Counted from the first letter of the stretch, positions 13,601 through 27,606 are shown. The stretch: 64,000 nt of DNA from Setophaga petechia (GCA_024362935.1 JANCRA010000165.1:62001-126000), one strand, 5' to 3'. Notes: a model not told the origin generated them from the sequence alone. Made by a program: numbers and translations.

Positions 13601-16434
13601 ATAGAAAATGAGAATACTAAATCACGGTTCTTCTGACAAACTTGAGCTGAAAAAGAATTAGAAAACTGCTTAAAAGTACATGGCATTAAAAAAGGAACTG
13701 TGACATTGGCAGACATTTTTACCAAGTTATTCAGGAGGGAATATAATGGCTCATGTGTAAGGTAATGCAGAAAAGAGTCATTATAGCAATTTATATTACC
13801 TACTAGTTTTTTGGTATATGTTTTAATCTGTTTTTTGTACAACAACAGAGCACCATCTTTCTACAATGATGTTTACATTAGAACATTTTAAAGGGTTTGT
13901 TGTGAACATAGCTCTAAGAGACACCACTTGGTCTGCTGAGTCAATGTCCTGCATTCACATCACATACAATTTCTGATTAAATCCCGATATTTCTGGTTCA
14001 TTTCATGCCCTTTTAAATGCAGAAGAAATATTTCAGATTATCTTGCATTTATTTATAGGAAGGAACACACATACAAGCAGGACGGTTCACAGCTGTGCTG
14101 CTGCACTCCATCTTACGTATTCCCATACCACCACCACAGCCTAGGGCTAGTGAACTATATCTTTTCTCTTCCGTCCTGTGTATCCATATATAAAGCTGCT
14201 CAGAGCCAGGAATGAGCAGAATTGTCCCATGCAATACCCACACTGATGATAAATATTCAGAAAGCAGATTGATCTCAGGAGGACCTCAGTGCCCAACCTG
14301 CAGTTGAGAAGCTAGACATTCAGGCATAAAAAATCACCCATATCCTAAATTCAGGTTTCAATATAGAAATAATAAATCAATGGATCCCAAGATGCTTTTA
14401 GTGCTCTTTCAGAAGATATCAGAGCTATCAAAGCTACAAAATGTTACAATCTACCACAAAAAAATGCAGTATGTACAGCCTAATGTATCAGCAGTAGGAC
14501 TATGTTCTCAAGAAATTCCCAGAGTGCCTGGGACTTTTCTTAATCCTGAAAACTAAAACAGTTCACCAAAGAGTTATATGAATTTTGGCCATGCCAGCTA
14601 CTCTCCTGCACATTCTTCAGACACAGAAAAGGCCCAGAAACCATGTTCCCAAGGTCATATTTCCATCTGGGGCGTCAAGAAGCCTTTCTAGTTTTCAGAG
14701 GGCTTAGTAAGAATTGTTCCCCACCCTCCTATAATCTTCTCCTATCTGCAATTCCTTAATGGCTTTTCCAATCAATATGATTTTCCTAATATCTCCAAAT
14801 TACTATGTGGCTATTTGCTTTAATTTGGCTGTGCAGGGGGAAAACATCCAGATGTACTTTCCCTGTTTTCCAGTGTTGTTTAAAGCAAACAATACAATCC
14901 TGCTTATTCTGTTGAGGCCAGGTTTACCCTACATGTCTTGAGCCAGAGAGCTACAGTAGCAGTTTTTTCTTCACCTTGCCCTTTGGTGTTGTGAAAGTGA
15001 CCTGGATAGAAGGGAGATATGGTACTCTGTGTAGGAAAAGGGTCTTCACAGATTTCCCCATTCCCCCTTCAAAGAAAGCTGAGACAAAATCAATTCTTCT
15101 AAACACATGAATGCAACATATGTAAACCACTAGATTTGGGATGAGGTGAGGAGGCAGGCAAAAGAGGGTGTTATTTTAAAGAACTGAGCAAATCAATTGA
15201 CTGGTTAAAAGATCATATATGCTTCTTCCAGATGTCCCATCACTGCAACCACAGTGCTCTCTTCACTATGTGAAAGTTCTAACTTACTCATTTTAGCAAT
15301 ACCCAAGCATTACCTTGAGAGCATTAATTTTCCTCTGTATATTTGTCTATGCTATACAATTAAGAAGCAATTTTGTGTTTACTGTTGAATACTTCCTTTT
15401 TTTCTGAAAATAGCTAATTCCTCACTCACTGTTAATGCTGTCAGCTTTGTTTCTTTTAAACTCTGAGCACAGAAACTGATTTATTTATTCTATTATAGAT
15501 TACTACATCCATCGGGTTTTTTTAAGGGTTTCCTTTTTCAGGAATTCTTTCACTACACAGATGTGTTCATGCTGCCACTCTGTGGCAGTGATGAGAGAAG
15601 TAAATCCAAAATGTCTGCGTTTATGTTGCCCTTAAAAATCTCTTGGAATGATTCCTAAGCTATATTAAATATCATACATCATTTTCTGTGTGCAGAACAA
15701 GAATTTGTTCATATAGTTTAGCTGCTCAAATTCACACCAAGCATGACCAAGCTGTGGCTGCAATTAAAGCCAGGATACTATCCATATTTCCCAACTAATA
15801 CAAATATATTGAAGAGTAGAATTTCTTTCTTATTAATTCTGGGCCTTTTAAGCTAACACTATTGCATGCACATAAAGAACAAGCTAGTCTGCCATGTCCA
15901 GTGGAGGTATTTGAACTAGAGTTTCCTCTTTGCTTTGCTGGTATAAATTCTGTGTGAGGTAGACAATACTCTTTGTACGCTGCTACAGAGCAAATGTTTC
16001 TTCTGGGTTAGTTGGCTAGCCAAATGATAGTTATTTTCCTGCTTTGCTGGAGCCCTTGTGTATCTGTCAGGGCCAAAACATCTCCAGCTCCAGCAGCTGA
16101 TTTGCTGCACTAGAGTATACGGAAATTTTAGAGGTAACAGAAAGTGTTGATCTCAAGCAGAGAGGCATCTGGCAGGCCCCTGTAATTAAATTCCTGGCAC
16201 CTCTCGTGTGTTTTTATAGTTTTCCCTCAGTCAGCAGATAAAACTAAAAGTGTCAGATCCCAGAATTCACTGAACATTCTTTTAAATGTCAGCATATACT
16301 TGCTGGTTACTGCTCAGTTAGGATCCCATAATTTTCCATCTACAAATGCAGTTCTTTAATTGTTCCTAAAATGTTATTCCACACAAGATTTCAGGTCTTC
16401 AAGTGATCTGAGGTCTTCCCACTCCCTCCCAGAC
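1682..16434. other. 15-kb unique AT-rich interval, no gene seen
   Basis: I find no coding region, RNA gene or clear transposon. Frames of 60-106 codons occur (for example 2418-2735 and 13525-13845, both on the minus strand), but they show no recognisable domain. There is a weak CR1-like phrase near 3160-3190, too short to call. Other structure seen: a 24-bp direct duplication at 5914-5975, an E2F-like TTTTGGCGCC at 8506-8515 on the minus strand, and a small CpG cluster at 11850-11875. The rest shows no structure to me. Confidence 0.55.
5914..5975. repeat. Direct duplication, 24-bp units, period 38
   Basis: Two identical 24-bp copies begin 'aactgagcatttcttcctg', at 5914-5937 and 5952-5975, separated by 14 AT-rich bases. 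This is read directly. It is probably a local tandem duplication whose linker has diverged. Confidence 0.9.
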
Positions 16435-16501
16435 CAGCTGGGATAGACAGCTGGAATGGCCATACCAGCTGGATATAGACATCTACTCCTGTCTATATCC
16501 A
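16435..16501. other. Three CAGCTG E-boxes followed by a 12-bp perfect hairpin
   Basis: CAGCTG occurs at 16435-16440, 16448-16453 and 16466-16471. The last one runs into a perfect inverted repeat, with arms 16470-16481 (tggatatagaca) and 16490-16501 and an 8-base loop. CAGCTG is a core bound by class I/II bHLH factors such as MyoD/E-protein dimers. Whether this cluster is bound is unknown. It could equally be the chance product of a small local duplication. Confidence 0.5.
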
Positions 16502-16940
16502 AGGTCTCCTGCTTGAATCAGGCTTGGTAGGATCACATACATTCCATAGTTTAAAAAGTATCTTTACTGATAAAGACATCAATTAAAAAGAACCAAGAAA
16601 AGGGTACAGTGAGATGAAACAATTGCATTTTCTAACTGTTTAACCAGAGTCTTTTCCTGTCCCTCAAAATAACTAGTCTTCAGCAAAAGCTCTCTGTAAC
16701 CGTGAACCTCTACAGAGTTATTAAATATCAGTGTGATTCCTTTCCTCCACAGTCCCTTGGTTCCCTGGCAATAGTTCAAGCAACTATTGTAAATTTCTCT
16801 TATATTTTGTTTTCGGTACTCTATATGTTTGTTCCTGACATTTTTTTAGCTTGGTGCTGATGGAGGGTCTTCCAGCTAGTGAACTACTGAACCATAGCTA
16901 CTGAGCAATGGTTACATTACTGTCAGTTCTGTTCTCCACA

Positions 16941-17415
16941 GTTCAAGACAAGCTGCTTCTGGAGAGGGTCCAGCAGAGGCCACAAAGTTGATTTGGTGCC
17001 TGCAGCATCTCTCTTATGAGGATAAACTGTGGGAGCTTGGCATTTTTAGTCTAGAAAAGAGAAGACAGAGAAGATCTCATCAATGCATACAAATATCTCA
17101 AAGGAAGGTACCAAGAGGGTGGTGCCAGATTATTTCCAGTGGTGTCCAGAAACAGTATGAGGAGCAAAAGCAATAAACTAAAACACAAGTTCCACCTCAA
17201 CATGGAGAAGAACTCAACACTGAGGGTGGCTGAGCACTGGAACAGGCTGCCCAGAGAGGTTGTGGAGTCTCCCACTCTGGAGATATTCAAAACCCACCTG
17301 GATGCGTTCCTGCGTCACCTGCTCCAGGTGACCCTGCCTTGGCATGGAAGTTGGACTGGATGATCTTCAGAGGTCTGTTCCCACCCTAAACATTCTTTGA
17401 TTCCATGGTTCTGTT
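16941..17415 (+). mobile_element. CR1 LINE, 5'-truncated 3' end
   Basis: About 475 bp match the avian CR1 3' region in order: 'gagggtccagcagaggccac', the end of the reverse-transcriptase frame, the strongly conserved 'ggaacaggctgcccagaga' block, and the 'ttggactggatgatctt' 3' UTR. It finishes with an ATTCT-type 3' microsatellite (cattctttgattccatgg). CR1 copies end in this short repeat and not in poly(A), and most are 5'-truncated, as here. The 'gagatattcaaaacccacc' wording points to a CR1-F/Y-like subfamily, which is inference. Confidence 0.93.
16988..17176 (+). pseudogene. CR1 ORF2 (reverse transcriptase) C-terminal remnant
   Basis: The frame reads LSYEDKLWELGIFSLEKRR, the well-known C-terminal tail motif of the CR1 ORF2 polyprotein. 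The reading frame is soon lost, and the following conserved residues appear in the next frames (for example 17139-17363). It is a dead fragment with no catalytic reverse-transcriptase core. Confidence 0.85.
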
Positions 17416-18896
17416 ATCATCTCAGAGGACCATGGGCTAAACCTCTTATTTTCCTAAGGAAAACCTATCTCAAAAGCACAACCTTTCTGCCATAGAAGGG
17501 TAATCAAGTAAAGTCTTGGATTAAAATGGTCAGTATCACAAAGCAGGTAGAACTTCAATGAAGTGCTTAGATTTCCATTAGATAGTTTGCAACGTGCCTT
17601 AAAATTTTACCAATATTTTGTTTCTGCATCACTGAGAAATTGCCTTCTTTGCTAGCATTCTTTCACACATGCCCTTATAAAACAGAGTTCCACTGTATCT
17701 TAAATAGATTTAAACTTCTCATTCTTAAGTGAAAAGCAAAAATCTCTTCCAGCATTGTTACTTTATAGATCTTTCTTTGAAATGTAAACCTGGAATGCAA
17801 ATACCCAGAATATGATACGCAAATAGAATATCCCAGGTGCATAAATAAGGATCTGTAGTACATGTGAAATTTATTGTTCAGCTTGCTAATTGCATTTTAA
17901 AAAATTCTTGGAATGCGTACCTTAATATGATAGACTTGATTTTGCTATCAAAAATAATTTTTATGTATTCTATCTGATTACCAAGCAGCAGAAGAAGAAT
18001 AAATAAATGCTAAAGTGCAGGAGATTCTGAGGACTGCATCAGCCCTGACATAAAATTTGAGGATATTTATATAGTCAGCTCAAATAGCCTATTGATAATA
18101 CAGCAATTTGCACAAATATTTCTGAGTTCAATACCAAGTAGAGACACCAACATTCTGTCAAAGAAACTTGTGATATACAGTGCCAAATGCACCTGAAATA
18201 AAGGACACCAGCTACCTTTACATGCACTTCATCTTATGCCCCTTTTTACCTGAGCATTCTACCATTTTCTTCCCACATGAGTAGAGACAAACATTTTTTA
18301 TTGTTGGGTAGTAGTAACCATGCCTTGTTTTTTTATAAAGATCTGCTTTTATGATGTAAGATACTTCTCATATTGATGTCTTGATTCACTTTATCTAACA
18401 TCCCTTTGTTCAAAGATATTATGCTTCTTCCACTCAAGCAAAAAACCAGAATTACCTAGATTGTTGGTTCTTTTACAGTTATTTTCTTCAACTCTATCTC
18501 CCAAAAAGCATTGTCCTTTCATAAACAAGCTGCATTTATTTGCTTAGCACTCCATGAAATGTACTGGAGATATTAACTTATTCAAAACACATTCAGAACT
18601 AAAATTATGCAGAAATTTTACAGAAATGCAATAGAGGATCGTCAGTAATTCTGTTGATGCTTCAAAACACTATGTTTGCACCTTCTCTGCTGTATCCCAG
18701 ACAGTACAAGGCTAGAATACCAGCAGAATTTCTGGCAGAATATCCTCCAAGAGGAAAAGCATTTCTATTCACCACAATGACTGAGAAAAAAATGTTATTG
18801 TTATCAATGGTTGTGAAGTATGCCCTGGGCAGACTAGGTTCCATAAAATATCAACACCTTATCACTCTCTATCTGATCAGAGGCTGTAGTTAGATG
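17416..18896. other. Unique DNA between two CR1 copies, no gene seen
   Basis: AT-rich sequence without recognisable genes or repeats. Frames at 18654-18893 (plus) and 18662-18844 (minus) overlap one another and show no known motif. Confidence 0.55.
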
Positions 18897-19183
18897 GACG
18901 TCAGTCTTTTTTCCCAGACAACTAATGACAGGAGAGGGAGCACAGTCTCCAGCCGCGCCACAGAAGGTTGTGGTAGAAATTAGGAGGATTTTCTTCACAG
19001 AAATGGTGATTGAACGTTGTGATGGGCTGCCCAGGGAGGTGGTGGAGTCACCATCCCTGGAGGTGTTTAAGACAGGGCTGGATGTGGCACTTGGTGCCAC
19101 GGTCTTGCTGACATGGTGATGGTCAAAGGTTGGATGCAATGATTTTGGACATCTTCTCCAACATAATTCATTCTGTGATTCTG
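18897..19183 (+). mobile_element. CR1 LINE, short 3' end
   Basis: About 290 bp follow the CR1 consensus order: 'ttttttcccagacaactaat', then 'ggattttcttcacagaaatg', then 'gggctgcccagggaggtgg' and 'ccatccctggaggtgttta'. It ends in the 'ttcattctgtgattctgag' microsatellite. It is severely 5'-truncated. A 153-codon open frame on the opposite strand (18834-19295) is partly antisense to this copy and is not a gene. Confidence 0.92.
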
Positions 19184-22100
19184 AGAAGTCTCCTGCCCAA
19201 CCTGCTACAATAGTCATTGTGTGCTCTCTCTCCTTAAGTTCTCTGCAAATATATAAACTAATACAAATATATTGCTCAAAATACAGTTTCAACACTTCTT
19301 CTGTACTCTCAATGATGATTCTTACTGTTCTTGTAGTACCAGAGATTTGTCTAGAGATTTAAAGCAGACTGTAACATTTGAAACTATGAGATAGTTGAAG
19401 AAGTCTGCAAGTGTGACTTTTATAGCAGAACTAAGTGTGGGTCATTGTAAGTTAATTTTGCATAAAATAAATTCCAACAGTTTCCAGCAACTAGTCTAAA
19501 AGTGGCTCACGATATGTCACCATGATAGATTTGAACACTGAATTAAATTAACTGGTTTTATTATGATGAAGTTTCAATTCTCCTGTGAGTTTGAAAAACT
19601 TCTTGTTGTGTGATAAACCTCAAAACACCCTCCAACAGGTAGAACTTGATCCAAACTGGATTCTTGGCTTGTACACTTATTTTAGATAAGTAAAGTTATG
19701 TCAATGTTGTTACACTCAAATCAAGAACACTTGCCATTCAACATGATGCTTTGTAACTTCAAAAACCTTCATCTATCTTGAAAGCTGTCACTTAAGATAC
19801 ATTAAAAAAACCCCCTCAGAACAGCAAAAAACATTTTCACACTGTTTACTGCAGGCTTCATTTCAGCCTTAATATTATGCATATTTTAATGATTACTGCA
19901 GTGTATCCCAAAAGGGTAATATGTGAATTTCAGGTGACTTTTTCCAACTATAGTGATGTAAAATAAATTATGCAGAAGCCAAAGTAATTGGAATCACTTC
20001 CTAGAAACTCACAGTTCAAGGCTGGGATATTTATAATTCTAAAGACATCATGTTATGGCTGCTGAGGCCATTTGACATGAGATGGAGGTTAGGAAGGTTT
20101 AAGAGCAGAATGTCAAATAGGATTAACATAAAAGCACAGAAGCAGGAGCTACAAATTGCAAATAATTTTCATCCCTATTTTCATCCTTTTCATCATTTGG
20201 CTATCTAATTTTCCACTCTCAGCTTAGCCAGTAATATCTTTCATACATTTAATGAAGGTTCACTTAATTACTGAACCTGTTCTCAAAAATAATTTTCAAT
20301 TTTCATAACTTCAGGTATTCTAAAGACGCTATGATCACTTAATCAGGAAATATATGTTCAGATAAAAACTTGCTTCAGTCTGCTTATGGCCATAGGACAA
20401 ACATCTTTAACCAGCTGAGGAAGCACAAGGACAACACAGAGTATGACTTATTAGTTTGCTTAGATATCTCTCCTGTGCCAAAGTGAGTGGGAAGATGCAA
20501 TGATTTTAATTATCAGGTCAGGATGCAGGCCGCAGCAGCATTTCTGAAAACTTCCTAGGAGAGGACTGGAGACCAGAAGAATGCTGAAGTGTTTTGCTGC
20601 AAATGATCAAGCACAAGCACAATGTTTGATAGATCCTGTTTCAAAGTAATTAATGAGGACAGTAGGCAGTTTTCAGTACAATCTCTAATTGTAGGCTAAA
20701 TTTAGCAGAGTACTGTTATGAGGATTAATTGCTTAACGTCTGTAAAAGGCTTTAAGCACAGAGTTATGTAAACACTAAGTGGCATTATTGTTTTAATAGA
20801 AAAAGGATGAGTTTTATTTTCATTTTTCTTTGCCATGGGCAGCTACAGAACACCTGCTTTCCACACAAAAATATGAAAAGATGTGTGTTATGAGATCAAA
20901 ACTGCAATATGGCATGGTAAAAAACTGTAGCTGTCTTTTTCTGTATATGGCACATAATTTGTGTTTGGAGTTTACTGCCACAAGTCATTGCAGAGATAAA
21001 AAATAGATTAAAACAAATGAGTCTACATATTTGTTGCTGTTTTTTTCTGAAGTAATTAATATGACAACCCTCAAAATTACAGTTATTCTAAGTTACAGAT
21101 TCCTTAAAAAATCAAATTATGAGAAAAGATATCAGCAGGATTTATGTACTTGACAGGACTATGTCAAGTATGTCAAAATAACTTCCAGCAAATGAGACAT
21201 CAAAAATTGTTCCCTAATATGGAACTAAAGCCTTCGTAAAAAACAAGGACTGTTGCAGCTGTCTTAATAAAAATATATCTGGGCTTTTACTAAAGCACTT
21301 CATTATATAAGACCATCACCAATTACCCACAATCAAATCAAACTTCTATTTTAAGGGAGTAACCATGTAAAACTATGGACATTTTATTTTCAACCCGGTG
21401 GTTAAGAAATAACAAAACATGTTGTCTGAGTGCTGGTCTGCATCCCTACTGAATGTCTTTCATGATGTGAACCTCTAAAAATTATAATAGAACAGCAAGG
21501 GAAATTCAGTGCACCACTACTTGATGGCTCAGCTGGATGGGGCTGCCAGAACACTCGGGGCAAGGTTTGGGGTGCTGTACCAGCTTTCCCATGAGAGCAG
21601 CAAGGCACAAAACCTAGCTGCTTCTAAGTTCAGCCTTTAAAAATTCTGACAGGACTACTTAATGTGATCCAGAATCTTTTCTATTTCACCAGCTGAGTAT
21701 TAGAGGAGGAGTCATCTTTCTCATCATAGCCAGTGAAACCCTCCAGTGAAACCCTCATGCAACACTGAACACAAATTTTGTGAAAATAAGTTATATTTTC
21801 TTCAGCATTTTGTTGTTTTAAAGATAACTGACTAAATCTGAAAGAGGTCCTTGGAATCTTCATGAAAAAATAACATCTAGCAATTCATACACATGGCAGA
21901 GATATTTTAGGACAATCATTACTATAACCAGTAAAGAAACAAATACTTTTTTTTTTTAATTTAAAGTTACTTAAAGTAATTTTTATTGCTCTATTATCAC
22001 ATCATTTTAGAATATAACATCCCACTGGCAACAGATTGTTATTGAAATTACTTCTCCCATTACATTTAAAGTGGCACTCTAACTAAAATGTACTCAATTT

Positions 22101-22569
22101 TTATCATTGTGCAAAAAATGATGTAAAGCCAGGAAAAGAATTTTTAATATGAGCAAGTACCACAATTCTGCCTACCACAGGAAGGCACACTCAAAATCAC
22201 ACCTCCTTTGCTTTCTTTGTGATTTTGCTAATTTTCTAGTCATGTTTGCTTCAAGGTTTCTGTAATTCATACGGTCTTCTATGAAACAGCTGGAAAATTG
22301 ACTGTCCCAAAGCCAAGGAGATAATGCTTCTAAGGGGCAGTACTGCTTTACAGCTGCTACTGTCAGCCTCAAGTTCATCTGTCAACATTTACACATCATT
22401 CTTAAAAGGCTTGACGAAGAATCACGTAAAATTTCCCAATGTCTTGATGAAAAGAAAGCACAAGCAAAGAGATTTGAAAAAGGAGGGAAGAAATTAATAA
22501 GCCTTTAGAAGATATTGTAGGAAATGATGCAAAGAGACAACCACTTTTTCTTACATTATTGACTGAGGG

Positions 22570-22700
22570 CATTGTGATGAGACGAGGCAGTGGACAGATC
22601 CTGAACTGGCTTCAGCTCTGACCACAGGCTCCTTGCTGAAAGACCTCGAGCAAGACAACTTCTTCAGGTCATTGTATTCTGCTTTTTGTCTACCCATGGA
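22570..22700 (+). repeat. Possible ancient MIR-like SINE trace
   Basis: The wording around 22635-22680 ('gacctcgagcaagacaactt' then 'caggtcattgtattctgc') loosely follows the MIR core and tail ('gaccttgggcaagtcactta ... cctcag'). The match is weak and spread over mutations. It may be chance. Confidence 0.25.
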
Positions 22701-25478
22701 TTGTTTCCACAGCCATAACCTTTAATGGGTAAGCAACAGAATATGGGGGTTCCTCCCCTGGGCTCAGCTCTACTACATGGAATATATATCCAAAGGGGCA
22801 ATTACAAAATATTTTTACAATATTGTTGTTTAAAAGTGTTCTCAGAACACACAAAGCCACCTCTATATGGAGGAAAATGTTTGGAACATTTTTCTTTGAC
22901 TTTAAGTCAAAATCAGAGAAAAAATTAGAAGAGATATTAAAGTGAAAATAAAAATATATAAGCCACCATGATTTAACTTTTTCAAATGTAAATTCCTTCA
23001 TTCAAAATTGAGAGCAAATTTGGATACAACTAATTTAAAGGAAGAGGAAGACAAGAAACAATTGCTATTCTTCTAGTCCAGTTGATGGATCATGTCCCCA
23101 GCTTAAAGAAAATCTGAGACCAAGTCTCACATCTGTTTTATTGTAAGTCATACTCTTCAATCTTCCATTATTGATGCAAATGTCCTAGTTGTCAGCATAT
23201 AATGTTGCTGGCACCACTATCTCTTCCTCTCTGGCTTTGTGAAAGTCTCTTAAGTTACATCATGGCTTAAAGCCCAGCTTCATTAAAAATAAAGAAAAAA
23301 ATTCCCTAACTAGAAACTAGAAGATAAATTACTTTTTTTTTTTTTTAATAAGGCTCTCATATTTGAGAAAGTGTCCACAAGCAGATTTTTTATCATTTTT
23401 TAAAGCAATTTTGTCTTTTTTTTTTGACATCAGCAATTGACTTGAAAGGAGTCACTAGCAATGTGAAAATCTCTTAATGTAAAAAATTTATTTGAGATAT
23501 AGAAAAGTGATGGTGGTCTAGGACCTAAGCTTTATAAATAATTGTTATTATACTCCCATTAGATAGCAAGGTTTTAAATATATTTCAAGAAGAAAAAGAA
23601 TGTTTGGAATTATTTTTAAAAACCTATTTTCTTCAAATTCATTATTTTGTTTAGTTTTAATTCTCTAGTAAAATCAAATTACATCTTAAATGAAAAAAAA
23701 AAATTAAAATTTAAACTTTCCTTTTTGGAAGGCAGAGATCAACTGAAAAAATTGATAAATTTTACATTACTTTTAGCTGACATTTTCTAAAAATAGCAAA
23801 GTTTTACTTTTTTAGTGAAAGACAATCTAATGGAAAATCTAATATCTTTTGTCATTTCTTGTCTCATGCCCCTAACAAATTTGAAAATCCACTCAGAGGG
23901 ACACAAGGGAAAAAAGGAAGTATTTCTAGAATAGATGGATTTTTGCTAAAATGGCAAGAACTTTAAGGTTTTGACAATGAAATTAACTCAGAAAAATCCA
24001 GACTAGAAAGAAAGAATATAGCAAAAGGCATGAAGGTTTTCCACGTTTCATCTTTGTGCATCTGGTATATACATCAATATGCAGAATGCAAGTGGACTTC
24101 AAACTTTAACCCTGAATCAGGGAAACCTGAAGCATAATTACAGAAATCATATACAAAGATCATCAGAATTTTTTAAAAGCCATGCTTAAATTTAAATTCA
24201 AAAGAAAAACACTTTGGCTATTATTGAGAAAGAAAGGCTAAGGTGCAACATAAATTTTTAACCTTATTTTCTTCTGCTTTTTCAGTCATCTTCCATAGCA
24301 AACAAAAAGTTAAATACAGTCTTTTCCACTAAGCAGAGCAGGACTTTTCACAGAGAATGCCAAAGTACAGCTTGTGGTAGGAGGTAGCCTCTGGTCTCAG
24401 ATGGGCCATGTTGGTGGCTTCCCTCATACAGAGCAAAAGGTCGTGGTCCACACATAGCAAATAAATAAATGAGATATTATTTGTCTACTGTCTTTGGTAG
24501 TATTGGACTTGTGGCCGTTATTTACCTGAATAGGATCTCATTGATATGGATGGTAAAGGAGAAGGAAATGATAGCATCCCAAGATGTTGCAGGTCTGACT
24601 TGAAGTTACAAGATGGTTTGATTAATTATATTGGATCAGCATTAAAAAAAAAAAAAAAACTAAAAAAAAACCCACAGGACACAATCCAAGTTACCTCTGC
24701 TCTTAAATTAATCTTTCTGTTTCTGCCAAATGGAAGGAGCCTATTTACCAATATGAAACTTCAACCTCATTTAGTATAATAAAAAATAAGCTTTCAATTA
24801 AATGTAATGAGATTTCAAAATATATCAAAGTATCAGTACACTGACCTATTTTGGGATAACACTGATTTTGAAAGTCATTCTTTCCCAAGCAATTTAATTT
24901 CTTATTGAATGACAAGGCTATATCTATTAGCCTCCATATGCACCATAGTATTTGGGCTTTACTTGTTCTCCTTTATGTTCTCTGTACAGATTGAAAAACA
25001 AAGCAGAATAATCTCATTTCTAACTGCTAGGGAAATTTTGTTGAACAGGCTTTCCTCATCCCTTCCTTATGGGGACAGGGCTCCTGACACCAGTTCACAT
25101 CAGTTTTGGCACTGAAGAGGTTGCATGAATGTCACTGCTTGTGAAAAACATCACCTCTGAAAATTTGGTAGTTTCTAGCATCACCTATAGCAGGCTCACA
25201 ACAATAACCAAGATCCTCCCTATGCTCTGTGTGTTTGGCACTGTGTAACTAACCTAAAGCAAAATACCTCCAGACAAGGGCATTCACACCTCCCTACCTG
25301 AAGACTTCCCTTCAACAAGAGACAATGTGTAAGCAGAAATGCATTTTCTTACTCATTCAAAGCCTAAACACAGGGTCTCAAAATTTATTTTTTGATTGGG
25401 ATCTCCTTTTTAAGTCTTGAAGTCTGACAGCAAAAGAATCTTCAAGAGATTTTTTACTCAAAAATCCATTACCATGAA

Positions 25479-25518
25479 TCATAACATCACAGTGTCCTTC
25501 ATAACATCACAGTGTCCT
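25479..25518. repeat. 20-bp perfect tandem duplication
   Basis: The unit 'tcataacatcacagtgtcct' occurs twice head to tail, at 25479-25498 and 25499-25518, without mismatch. This suggests a recent local duplication. Confidence 0.95.
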
Positions 25519-27539
25519 ACACAGCTAAATATTTTTTACCAGATACATACAGAAAATCAGTACCCTAACATGTCTAGATTTTAGATTTAAAATCAGTAAA
25601 GAAATATTAGGAGGAATATCAAGTTGACTGCATTTTTAATATCCTACAATAGAGTGTAAAGATCAAGAAGAGAGTTTTTAATTCAGAAAAACAGACAAGA
25701 CAACATGTGCTGTCAGTTACTGAAAAAGAAAACAACTAAATTTCATGTCTTCCATTTTCCTGTTCGTGTTGTATATTTATATGGAGTTGGAAGAAATATC
25801 ATATACGTACAAGAACTAAATATTTTATTACTTGGTCAGATGTAACAGATATTTTATCCAGTAAATGAATGTTTTGTTGATGGTTGCTGAAGAGTATGTG
25901 CAGATATTGAATATGCTGCATAACATCCTCTATTTTTCACTAAATTAGATGTTCAGAATTAACCTAAAATATATTCTTTTATCATGGCAGTATAAGAAAC
26001 AAGTTTCAGACTAAAACTTTTCCCTAATTCATACCAATGTCTCTATAAAAGCATACTAAGCAGAGTACAATATATCTGAGGAGTTCTGTACAACAGCCAT
26101 TACTAGTAACCATATTGTGAGTAATTCAAACAAGCTACTTTTGTGTGACTAATTTTTGTAATGGTTGTTACTGTCACAAAAATAATAATATAGCCATTGA
26201 TATTAAGATCTGTTGCAAATATTCTGCTGTTACTTTGAAGTGGAGGCCTGTTTTCCTCATACAATTGAGGCCAAATAACAAAAATTTTACTAGCTTGTGA
26301 CTCAATTCTTTGCTGCCTATCGAAGTCAAGGAAAATTGAGTTCTAAGATACATTTGTCATTGTAGTAGGAATAGTGTTGCATTTGTGACATTGTAAGGAT
26401 ACAAGCAAGTGAAGTTTTTCAGAGTGAGATATCTCGTATCCAGACTATCCTGGCAGAACTGGAAAAAAAGCAAGTTCTCTCTTTGGGTCTTGTCTGTTCA
26501 TATTTTCCTTGCCTTTTATTCTATATTTTAAAATGTGTACTAATTCTGGAAGCACTGCTGTTTTCAAATAAACTCCTGACAAGTCACTTTGCGGAATACA
26601 TATTTGAGTTTTGTGAAGATATATTATGGACTAACGACATGAAGAAGAAAAGGAAGGAACTCTAATAAGCATTTATCTATAAGAAGTTCAACCACGTAGT
26701 CTGAAAATGTATGAGAATAATAATTGAATCTGTATGTCTGAATTGCCCCAGAAACACGTTAATTTAGCAGTTAATCAAGTTTGAGATGATCAGACTGCTC
26801 CTGCTCAAACCTTAAGCCCTCCTCTGTTTATTTTATGCACCACTTGTCCTAGGCAAAAAAGACACAAAACACTGCTTGCTCCTGAAGGTAAGGAAAAGAT
26901 AAGAGCTTTTCTTCTCAATCCAGTTTATCAGGTTCATCAAAATAACAAATTAGTATTGTAGGACTTGGAAAGCCACATTTCAGTGAGCACCAACATCCCT
27001 TTTACCACCATATCCCTCTGAATATTCTGTTCCCTGGGAAATAGAGATTAACAGTCAGACCTAGGACACAAATACACAGCTGTCAGTTCTACAAAATGGA
27101 AAAAAAAGCTTTAACTATATGCAAGGGTGCAATATCTCCCCATTGCATATGTGGAAGAAAGTTAACTAAACTGTAGCTGTTCAGGACTTCACATCCATCA
27201 TCTTCTCTGCCCTGGCTTTAGGATCATTACTGGGAACAAAATCAGGGAGCACTGTTTAGAAGCACAGCTTCCTATTTTTCAGATTAAGCTAAAATCTCCA
27301 TCAGCATCCCTCTCTATTATATCTTTTGAGTGCAAGGGCTGAGAAGGACTAGCTCTTCTCTGCTGTCTTCAAAACTGAAGAGCACCCTGCTGACAAATCA
27401 AACATAATAAAGCTCTTTTACCAAAAGAGAAGTTAGTCTGCTGACAGGTCAATTGTCCTGTCCAAATGAGAGATTGTCATTTGGTAGCACCTCTGAAGGG
27501 AATAGCCCCAAAATCTCTCATTTACACCTTTTCCTACAT

Positions 27540-27543
<4 letters not shown>

Positions 27544-27606
<63 letters not shown>

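Larger units (their letters stand above)
19184..27543. other. 8-kb unique interval, no gene seen
   Basis: No gene or clear mobile element is recognised. Minor items: a 13-bp direct repeat (21731-21756), a possible MIR-like trace near 22570-22700, an A16 tract near 24645, and a 20-bp tandem duplication (25479-25518). The stretch 20640-20830 contains homeobox-like TTAATTG and forkhead-like GTAAACA words, discussed as a finding. Confidence 0.5.

Noticed and set aside
18834..19295. 153-codon open frame on the minus strand
   Set aside because: More than half of it is antisense to the CR1 3' end at 18897-19183, so its openness comes from the repeat.
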